NCBI GenBank assembly: GCA_964408455.1
Contig: CAYOZN010000009.1
Coordinates: 1-64,000 of the forward strand
Source of the DNA: CAYOZN01 sp964408455
GTDB lineage: Bacteria; Planctomycetota; Phycisphaerae; UBA1845; UTPLA1
Length of the DNA: 64,000 bases
Direction: 5' to 3'
Shown here: positions 58,410 through 64,000 of the stretch, piece after piece
Position numbering within the stretch: the first letter of the stretch is position 1
How the letters are laid out: each line of letters opens with the position of its first letter
Position numbers and translations under genes: made by a program
Notes under the pieces: model-generated
Databases searched by the model: none
What the model saw: the letters and a program-made list of their open reading frames with translations, nothing else
What the model was told of the DNA's origin: nothing

Positions 58410-59618
58410 TTATCGCGTCTCGTCGCGCTGCGCCCACCACTGCCGCAGTTCGTCGAACCGCGCCGCGATCGCCCCCGACCGTGCCGCCTCCTGCAGCGCC
58501 GCCGTCGTACGCTCGATCGGGCAGGTGTCACGCAGCTTGCGCCGCAGCGATTCGAGTTCGCCCTCCGTCAGCGCCGCCTCCCCCGTCAGCAGCGCCGCGG
58601 ATCGCGGCTCGACACCGCCGGTCCCCGCAGCCCTGTCGGTCAATTCGTCGACAAACGCCGGTGCCGCCGCCTCGGCACCCGATGCCGAACCGCACCATCG
58701 GGCCAGGGCGAGGAAGACACCGGCCGCCGCCCGCCGCCTGGCCTGCCGCGAATATCCGGCGATATGCGGCGTGGCCACGTCGCACGCCAGCGCCAGGCCC
58801 GCGTCAATCGCCGGCTCCCCCCGCCAGGTGTCGACCGCCACAAACGCCAGCCGCCGCCCGCGTGCCACTTCTCCGTGTGCCACTGCCTTGTGTCCCACCG
58901 CCTCGTGTGCCACTGCTTCAAGCAGTGCCTCCCCGCCCGGTGCAGCACGCGTTCCGATCATCCCCGCCAGCGCCGCCTCATCGACCACATCCCCGCGGGC
59001 GGTATTGATGAAGACGGCCCCCGGCCTCATCAGTGCCATGCGTTCGGCACTCAGCAGATTGGCCGTCGCATCCGGCCCGGCCCGCGTCAGCGGCACGTGC
59101 AGCGTCACGGCATCCGCCCCCGCCAGCAGCGTTTCCAGCGGCACGAACTCGCCCCCCGCTTCGCGCCGCGCCCTCGGCGGGTCGCACCGAAGCACCGCCA
59201 TTCCCGCCCGCCGCGCGATCGCCTCGACCCGCCGCCCGACCTGACCGACGCCGACGATGCCCAGCGTGCGGCCCGCCATCGACTCGCCCCGCCGCGCAAA
59301 ACCCGTCAGCAGGCACGCCATCACGTATTCCGCGACTGCCGGCGCGTTACAGCCCGGCGCATCGGCAAAGGCGATGCCCCGCTCGGCCAGCCACGCCGTA
59401 TCGACGTGGTCCGCTCCCGCCGTCGCCGTGGCCACGAACCGAACCTTCGATCCGGCCAATAGCGCCGCGTCGACCCGCGTCACGCTCCGGACGATGAGCG
59501 CGTCGGCCCCCGCCAGATCGCCGGGCCGCAGCGTTCGCCCCGAAAAGGTGCGGACGCTCCCCAACCGCGCGAACAGCGCCTGCCGCCCGGGAATGGACTC
59601 ATCGAGCAGAATGTGCAT
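58410..59618 (-). CDS. pdxB: Erythronate-4-phosphate dehydrogenase, with repeat-derived insert
   Basis: 402 residues resembling PdxB from the first residue: MHILLDESIPGRQALFARLG, ALIVRSVTRVDAALLAGSKV, VATATAGADHVDTAWLAERG and APGCNAPAVAEYV. The NAD-binding GIVGVGQVGRR (121-130), catalytic R208 in NTARGDVVDE, E268 in WRGEP and H285 in TPHIAGY are present. PdxB oxidises 4-phosphoerythronate in pyridoxal phosphate synthesis. Residues about 223-256 are an extra segment (LLEAVAHEAVGHKAVAHGEV) absent from E. coli PdxB. It is encoded by a tandem/palindromic DNA repeat, so it is a recent in-frame insertion between R208 and E268. The C-terminal extension is also longer than usual. Confidence 0.87.
   Translation of the reverse strand: MHILLDESIPGRQALFARLGSVRTFSGRTLRPGDLAGADALIVRSVTRVDAALLAGSKVRFVATATAGADHVDTAWLAERGIAFADAPGCNAPAVAEYVMACLLTGFARRGESMAGRTLGIVGVGQVGRRVEAIARRAGMAVLRCDPPRARREAGGEFVPLETLLAGADAVTLHVPLTRAGPDATANLLSAERMALMRPGAVFINTARGDVVDEAALAGMIGTRAAPGGEALLEAVAHEAVGHKAVAHGEVARGRRLAFVAVDTWRGEPAIDAGLALACDVATPHIAGYSRQARRRAAAGVFLALARWCGSASGAEAAAPAFVDELTDRAAGTGGVEPRSAALLTGEAALTEGELESLRRKLRDTCPIERTTAALQEAARSGAIAARFDELRQWWAQRDETR
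58866..58929. repeat. Tandem 15-nt and palindromic repeat inserted within pdxB
   Basis: Three near-identical 15-nt units (GTGTGCCACTGCCTT, GTGTCCCACCGCCTC, GTGTGCCACTGCTTC) end in the palindrome TGTGCCACTGC-TTCAA-GCAGTGCC (58906-58929), which matches 32239-32262 with one mismatch. Being 15-nt in period it keeps the frame and encodes (E/K)-A-V-(A/G)-H pentapeptides. Confidence 0.8.
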
Positions 59619-59735
59619 GTCGAGAATGATATCCGCCGCGGCGCCGGTTCATCAGTCGCGAGCCGGGCCGTGTCGCCCCTCGAAGCTCTGCGAGCCGGGC
59701 CGTGTCGGCCCGGTACCCGCCCGCTGCGCAACGAC

Positions 59736-59897
59736 CTACGCCGGCGGCATGAGCCCGCCGAAGAGCCCCTCGAAGAAGTGCGTCAGAATCCCCGGCAGCA
59801 GCACGTTGGTCACGACGTTCAAAAACAGATCCCAGACGGCGAGGACGAGATCGATGATGGCCAATTGAAAGGTGTTGTCGTCCAGGGTCAGATCCAT
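59736..59897 (-). CDS. Short hydrophobic peptide of unknown function
   Basis: ATG 59897 gives 53 residues, MDLTLDDNTFQLAIIDLVLA continuing VWDLFLNVVTNVLLPGILTHF and ending FEGLFGGLMPPA. Two short hydrophobic amphipathic stretches suggest membrane association. GGAG lies about 11 nt upstream. It sits between pdxB and mqnA. No family is recognised; regular codon use favours a real gene but proof is lacking. Just downstream (59650-59720) is a repeated CGAGCCGGGCCGTGTCG word. Confidence 0.45.
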   Translation of the reverse strand: MDLTLDDNTFQLAIIDLVLAVWDLFLNVVTNVLLPGILTHFFEGLFGGLMPPA

Positions 59898-60156
59898 GTG
59901 CAATTCGCTCCCGCGAGGCCAGCCAGCCAAATGTCGCGCCCGCCGGGCGTCGACCAATGTGAGACATCCCCGGCGACTGCGGCCGGGCGTTTACGGCCTG
60001 ATACCTCCACATCGACCGAAATGTTGCACCAAAACGCCGCATCATTTCAATGGCTTTGAAAATTCCGCATGGCAGCCGGCCAGGATTGGCTGCGGTGCGG
60101 CCCGTTCGTATAATCCGCCGGCCAGCGGAAACCACTTGCGGCGAGGCAATTTACGC

Positions 60157-60957
60157 GTGCAAACCCCAGCCACACCAACGTGCCCCACTTCGTTGAAGAC
60201 ATGTACCCTGGGCGTCGTCAGCTATTTGAATTCGCGCCCGTTGTACGAATACGCCCTGCAGCGCGAGGACCTGCGGTTGAAGCCGGCCGTCCCATCCGCC
60301 CTCGCCGGCATGCTGGCGGCGGGCGAATGCGACGTCGCCCTGATGCCGGTCGTGGATTACTGGCGCAACCGCGGTTCGCTTCAGCGCGTGTCGGACGCCT
60401 GCATCGCCAGCGACGGCGAGACGATGACCGTACGGGTATTCGCCAAGCGGCCGGCCGAGCGAATCTCCAATCTATCGGTCGACGGCGATTCGCACACCAG
60501 CGTGGTGCTGGCCAAAATCATCTGGCGCGAGGTATTTGGCCGGCACATCCACGTCGCCCCGTGGAATGCACAAAACCCCGGCAGCCTGGATGATGTCGAG
60601 GCCGTGCTGCTCATCGGCGACAAGGTGGTGACCAACGCGCCACCGGGTTACGGCTTTCAGGTCGACCTGGGCGGGGCGTGGAAGTACCTGACGAACTTGC
60701 CCTTCGTGTTTGCCGCCTGGTATGGGGCGGCAGGCCGCGAATTGGGTGGGCTTGCGACGGACCTGTCGGTCATGCGCGATCGCGGCGTGGCCGAGGCCGA
60801 GGAGATCGCCAAACGCTATGCGTCCGCTCACGGCTGGCCGGAGTCGACGGCGGTTCGCTATCTGCGCGATACGCTGAAGTTCACCATCACCGCCGAAATG
60901 GAGGCGTCGATGGAGCGATTCTTCCGCTCGGCCGAACAGTACGGGTTTCTGCCATGA
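60157..60957 (+). CDS. mqnA: Chorismate dehydratase of the futalosine pathway
   Basis: GTG 60157 (GAGG about 11 nt upstream) gives 266 residues; TTG 60193 is the other option since the conserved region begins CTLGVVSYLNSRPLYEYALQ. Typical MqnA features are SALAGMLAAGECDVALMPVVDYWRN, SHTSVVLAKIIWREVFG, DDVEAVLLIGDKV and the WKYLTNLPFVFAAWYG segment. MqnA converts chorismate to 3-enolpyruvoylbenzoate, the first step of futalosine menaquinone synthesis. The stop overlaps the mqnC start as ATGA, so the two are translationally coupled. Confidence 0.92.
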   Translation: MQTPATPTCPTSLKTCTLGVVSYLNSRPLYEYALQREDLRLKPAVPSALAGMLAAGECDVALMPVVDYWRNRGSLQRVSDACIASDGETMTVRVFAKRPAERISNLSVDGDSHTSVVLAKIIWREVFGRHIHVAPWNAQNPGSLDDVEAVLLIGDKVVTNAPPGYGFQVDLGGAWKYLTNLPFVFAAWYGAAGRELGGLATDLSVMRDRGVAEAEEIAKRYASAHGWPESTAVRYLRDTLKFTITAEMEASMERFFRSAEQYGFLP

Positions 60958-62288
60958 CCGCACTGGCCCGGGAAGGGCAAAGCTCCGCCCTGCCGGATCT
61001 GCCCGCGCCGGCAGCCGGCCCGGGGCGCCTGGACACCGGCGATCTGCGCGAGATGTACCTGGACCTGTCGATCCACGAACTGGGCCGGCAGGCGTTCGAA
61101 GTGACACAGCGGCTGCACCCCGAAGACTGGCGCACCTACGTCGTCGACCGCAACATCAACTACGCCAACTGGTGCACGGCGACGTGCATTTTCTGCAACT
61201 TCAAGGCCGATCCGCCGGAATTGAAGAGCGGGCGGACCGATCTGCCGGCCGGATACACGCTGAGCTATGACGAGATTGGCCGGAAGATCGACGAGCTGGT
61301 GGCCATCGGCGGCACGCAGATTCTGATGCAGGGCGGCCTGGTGCCGGCGGACGGTGCCGCTGGTCTGACATTCGACTGGTATCTCGAGCTGATGCGGTTC
61401 ATCCGGCGAAACTGGCCGCAGGTGCACATCCACGCCTTCAGCCCGCCCGAGATTTTCGCGTTTCACCAGGTGTTCGAAATGCCCGTTGCCGAGGTGCTGT
61501 CGCGGCTGATGGAGGCCGGGCTGGACACGGTGCCGGGCGGTGGCGGCGAGATTCTGTCCGATCGGGTGCGCGACAAGATCGGCCGCGGCAAGACGCGGAC
61601 CGCCGAGTGGCTCGAGGTCATGCGCCAGTGCCACATCCTTGGCATGCAGACGAGCTGCACCATGATGTTCGGCCACATCGAGACGATCGAGGAGCGGTTC
61701 GAGCACCTGCGGCTGTTGCGCGAATTGCAGGACGAAAGCCTGGCCCGCGGCAATGGCGGCGGATTCTCCGCCTATATCGGCTGGACCTTTCAGCCCGACA
61801 ATACGCCGCTGGGCCGGATGCGAAAGCTCGAAAGTCGAAACTCGACAATCGAAATGGCGGAAGGGGATGCCCAAGGGCTGCGAGATCATGGGGCCGAGCG
61901 TGATGCGAGCAGTGATGCCTGTGCGGCCCGCGACACCAATTCACCAGATCGCCGAATCGACGGATCGCTACATCGCAAGATTCTCAACGACGGCCGTCAC
62001 CTGCTGCTCGCCGACGCCCATGAATACCTGACGATGCTGGCCCTGTCGCGCCTCTATCTCGATAACATTCCCAACATCCAGTCGAGCTGGGTCACCATGG
62101 GCCCCAAGATCGGCCAGCTCGCCCTCTTCTTCGGCGCCAACGATATGGGCAGCGTAATGATGGAGGAGAACGTCGTCAGCGCCGCCGGCGCGACATATCG
62201 GCTGGACGAAGCGATGATCCGACGTCTGATCGAGGATGCGGGCTGGCAGCCGCGGAAGCGCGATTTCTACTATCGGCCGATTGACTGA
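60954..62288 (+). CDS. mqnC: Cyclic dehypoxanthine futalosine synthase (radical SAM), with an extra insert
   Basis: ATG 60954 overlaps the mqnA stop. 444 residues, longer than the usual 360-390. The radical SAM cluster is C74-X3-C78-X2-C81 (NINYANWCTATCIFCNF). Also present are GGTQILMQGGLVPADGAAGL, HIHAFSPPEI, GLDTVPGGGGEILSDRV, CTMMFGHIET, LALSRLYLDNIPNIQSSWVT and FGANDMGSVMMEENVVSAAG. MqnC closes the naphthoquinol ring precursor. Residues about 292-348, between LGRMRKL and LLLADAHEYLTML, are an insert rich in Asp, Arg, Ala and Ser that other MqnC proteins lack; it starts with a repetitive CGAAA-GTCGAAA-CTCGA DNA word. Confidence 0.9.
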   Translation: MTALAREGQSSALPDLPAPAAGPGRLDTGDLREMYLDLSIHELGRQAFEVTQRLHPEDWRTYVVDRNINYANWCTATCIFCNFKADPPELKSGRTDLPAGYTLSYDEIGRKIDELVAIGGTQILMQGGLVPADGAAGLTFDWYLELMRFIRRNWPQVHIHAFSPPEIFAFHQVFEMPVAEVLSRLMEAGLDTVPGGGGEILSDRVRDKIGRGKTRTAEWLEVMRQCHILGMQTSCTMMFGHIETIEERFEHLRLLRELQDESLARGNGGGFSAYIGWTFQPDNTPLGRMRKLESRNSTIEMAEGDAQGLRDHGAERDASSDACAARDTNSPDRRIDGSLHRKILNDGRHLLLADAHEYLTMLALSRLYLDNIPNIQSSWVTMGPKIGQLALFFGANDMGSVMMEENVVSAAGATYRLDEAMIRRLIEDAGWQPRKRDFYYRPID

Positions 62289-62357
62289 TGCGCCGGCAGA
62301 TCATCCTGCTACGTCGTTATGACGAATAGATTGGAATGATCGTTCCGGGAGCGCGCG

Positions 62358-62957
62358 ATGAACCGGTTGCAGGAATCTCTGATGGAAGCCGACCGCCAGG
62401 TTGAACGCCAGGGCATCGTCTGGGACACGCTTCGACGCATGGTTGCAGAGCTGGACCGCCTGGGCATTCCTTATGCAGTGGTCGGCGGGATTGCGCTCCA
62501 GCACTATGGCATTCAGCGGTCGACGCAGGATGTCGACCTGGTCGTTCATGCTTCCGACCTTGGCCGCATCCACGATGCGTGCGTCGGGCACGGGTATACG
62601 CCCAAGTCCACCGGCAGTAGGCACCTTCGCGACGAGATTACGCGCGTTCGCATCGAGTTCCTGGTGACGGGCGAATTCCCCGGTGACGGTCAGCCCAAGC
62701 CGGTCCGGTTCCCGGATCCGCGCGACGTGGCCGAGCTCTCACTCGACGGAATCGCGTTCGTCAACGTCAAGTCGCTGATCGAGATGAAACTGGCGAGTGC
62801 CAAGTCGGCGGCACACCGGATCAAGGACCGCGCCGACGTGCTGGAACTCATCCACGCCCTGAGATTGCCTCTCGGCTTCGCCGATCAGCTCAATCCATAC
62901 GTGCAGGACGAGTTTCGGCAGCTGGCGGTCCTGCCGCCGCCCAGCGAACCGGACTGA
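62358..62957 (+). CDS. Nucleotidyltransferase-fold protein (AbiEii/MNT-like)
   Basis: 199 residues, GGGAG 7 nt before ATG 62358. The core IPYAVVGGIALQHYGIQRSTQDVDLVV holds the GG...D-x-D pattern of the nucleotidyltransferase superfamily (Asp-Val-Asp as metal ligands). ITRVRIEFLVTG supplies the third strand, and LIEMKLASAKSAAHRIKDRADVLELIHAL is the helical C-terminus seen in AbiEii/DUF6036-type proteins. Some relatives are toxins of toxin-antitoxin or abortive-infection systems, but no antitoxin-like partner lies next to it. Others are orphan enzymes of unknown substrate. It follows mqnC by about 70 bp on the same strand. Confidence 0.7.
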   Translation: MNRLQESLMEADRQVERQGIVWDTLRRMVAELDRLGIPYAVVGGIALQHYGIQRSTQDVDLVVHASDLGRIHDACVGHGYTPKSTGSRHLRDEITRVRIEFLVTGEFPGDGQPKPVRFPDPRDVAELSLDGIAFVNVKSLIEMKLASAKSAAHRIKDRADVLELIHALRLPLGFADQLNPYVQDEFRQLAVLPPPSEPD

Positions 62958-63006
62958 TGGGGAATGTCGACGTCGCGCGCGCCTTTTCTCAGTCAGGCGG
63001 CGGTGG

Positions 63007-63081
63007 CCGGCGTGGAGACACGCCGGCTCTGACGCGCGCTCGAGCTGTGGCATCCGGCGTGGGGACACGCCGGCTCTGACG
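63007..63081. repeat. Two copies of a 28-nt hairpin repeat at the end of the dockerin gene
   Basis: Copies at 63007-63034 and 63054-63081 have the form CCGGCGTG-GRGA-CACGCCGG then CTCTGACG, with one mismatch (in the loop). Each is a perfect 8-bp stem. They lie immediately downstream of the minus-strand stop codon at 63083 and may act as transcript-end hairpins or be mobile palindromes. Confidence 0.75.
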
Positions 63082-63082
63082 G

Positions 63083-64000
63083 CTAGTTCGACAGCAGCAG
63101 ATCCACAAAGGCCTGGATGTCGAGGCCATCCGGTGTCTGGTCTTCGTTCAGATCAGCATTCAGCGGATTGCAGCCCGGAAAGGCAGCCGCGTAGGCTGCC
63201 GGATCGCACAGGGCCATGGCGAAGGCACTGATATCGTCGACATCCATCCCGCAGTCGCAGTTGACGTCGCCCGGCAGGGGGCCCGTCGGGCCGAGCGTTG
63301 CATCGCCGTTGACCTTCCTGGCGTACAGGTCCTGACCGTTGGTGGCGGAGTCGCGGCCATCGGACCAGACCAGCCGCACCTCGTCGCAGCCGCCGACCGC
63401 GAGCGAATAGCGGAACTTGTCCGACGGCGTCGACGTGTGCTCCAGCATGCCGGTCTCCCAGAGCAGATCGCCATTGCCATCGACGCGCATGGCGCGGCCG
63501 ATGTCAGCGTTCGGAGCGCCGGTCGGTTCATCGGTGTAGAAGACGATCGCGCCGCCATCGGCCGCCGGGACGGCGCGAATGTTGCTCTCGATGGTGCTGT
63601 CGACGGCGGCAAACTCGATGCCGCCATCTCCCCACTGACGCGTGGCCTCGCTGATCCGCTGGCCGAAGAGGCCGCGATTGCCCTGGCCGCTGTCCCGCTC
63701 GCTCCAGAACACCATCACCGCACCGGTGGCGTCGTCGTAGGCGATCGTTGGATCGAAGCGCCACGGACCGGCCGCGATCGCCACGGGCACGCCGTTGTGC
63801 GGGTAAACCTCAGCGCCGTCGGCATCGAGCCGCTGCACGAAGCAATTGGACGTGAGCCCGCCGTGCCAGGCGAAAACCGCCCCGCCGCTGCCGTCGGCCA
63901 CCAGCACGGGCGAGTGTGCGATGGGAACGGACTGATCGTACACGACGACCGCCGCCGGCCACACGCCGGCGGCATTGGCGTCGAACTTGCGGGCGTAGAT
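63083..64000 (-). CDS. Exported protein with dockerin-like C-terminus (partial, 5' end outside window)
   Basis: The frame is open at the right edge (306 codons here including stop; reading IYARKFDANAAGVWPAAVVV). Repeated beta-propeller-like units are seen: QRLDADGAEVYPHNGVPVAI, FGQRISEATRQWGDGGIEFA and MRVDGNGDLLWETGMLEHTS. Its own copy of the YARK.ng.a motif (LYARKVNGDATLGPTG) recurs near the end. The C-terminus (GDVNCDCGMDVDDISAFAMA, and NADLNEDQTPDGLDIQAFVD) has two dockerin-like calcium loops. It is presumably a secreted surface protein of unknown function. The signal peptide must lie beyond the window. Confidence 0.8.
   Translation of the reverse strand: MYARKFDANAAGVWPAAVVVYDQSVPIAHSPVLVADGSGGAVFAWHGGLTSNCFVQRLDADGAEVYPHNGVPVAIAAGPWRFDPTIAYDDATGAVMVFWSERDSGQGNRGLFGQRISEATRQWGDGGIEFAAVDSTIESNIRAVPAADGGAIVFYTDEPTGAPNADIGRAMRVDGNGDLLWETGMLEHTSTPSDKFRYSLAVGGCDEVRLVWSDGRDSATNGQDLYARKVNGDATLGPTGPLPGDVNCDCGMDVDDISAFAMALCDPAAYAAAFPGCNPLNADLNEDQTPDGLDIQAFVDLLLSN

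Noticed and set aside
58866..58929. Possible miniature CRISPR array (regular GTGTGCCACTG repeats)
   Set aside because: The period is 15 nt without spacers, the units are translated within pdxB, and no cas gene is in the window. No CRISPR array was seen anywhere.

Overview
The window is a GC-rich bacterial scaffold that looks like a Planctomycetota genome, most likely class Phycisphaerae or a near relative, and probably a metagenome assembly. The evidence is the adjacent DUF1800 and DUF1501 genes, many large exported proteins ending in dockerin-like Asp-rich calcium repeats, Asp-Cys-Asn-Gly spacers, a PEP-CTERM protein, sulfatase-like hydrolases, a HAF-repeat protein, an EF-G with mitochondrial-like G-domain sequence, and the futalosine route to menaquinone. 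Two 100-N gaps are each flanked by the same 55 bp on both sides, the signature of a de Bruijn assembler scaffolding join.

Layout. 1-2.1 kb: a minus-strand suf unit (Rrf2 regulator, A-type Fe-S carrier, sufB running off the edge). 2.2-5 kb: a large FG-GAP/ASPIC secreted protein. 5.2-8.6 kb: fusA with a good sigma70-type promoter and long leader, then a stand-alone Clp-N protein. 8.8-19.6 kb: rlmN, the DUF1800/DUF1501 export pair, rlmI, a sugar nucleotidyltransferase-like protein, a GH71/99-like hydrolase and a HAF protein. 19.8-27.3 kb: tRNA-Ser(CGA), a PQQ-propeller protein, a lipoprotein methyltransferase, a carboxypeptidase-regulatory/TlpA pair that looks like one gene cut by a TGA, and nrfHA (nitrite ammonification). 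27.4-34 kb: a lipoprotein, two tandem TadG-like proteins and another PQQ-propeller. 34-37 kb: DUF167, a Fur-box-like palindrome in front of a tiny membrane protein and heme oxygenase, proC, and a small acidic protein. 37.6-46 kb: a 1646-residue multidomain exported protein and two translationally coupled sulfatase-like lipoproteins. 46.4-48.8 kb: a C2H2/AT-hook protein, mqnE, tRNA-Arg(GCG) and a candidate small-RNA locus. 48.8-57.2 kb: a TPR protein, a membrane spermidine-synthase-like/TPR fusion whose 3' part begins a lower-GC island, and an exported dockerin/PEP-CTERM gene set preceded by a long hairpin-rich leader. 58.4-64 kb: pdxB, mqnA-mqnC, a nucleotidyltransferase and a truncated dockerin protein.

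How the parts fit. MqnA, MqnE and MqnC make menaquinone precursors by the futalosine route. Menaquinol is the expected electron donor to NrfHA, so the window encodes much of an anaerobic nitrite-to-ammonium respiration. The Fe-S operon supports the radical SAM enzymes (MqnC, MqnE, RlmN). Much of the rest is a secretome of propellers, dockerin-like and PEP-CTERM proteins typical of particle- or polysaccharide-associated planctomycetes.

The least explained elements are the orphan promoter/hairpin/terminator cluster at 48.5-48.74 kb, the structured leader at 57.2-57.86 kb, dispersed palindromic repeats (one translated inside pdxB), and the composition boundary inside the 50.9-53.5 kb gene. All calls come from reading the sequence and its translations; no database search was run.
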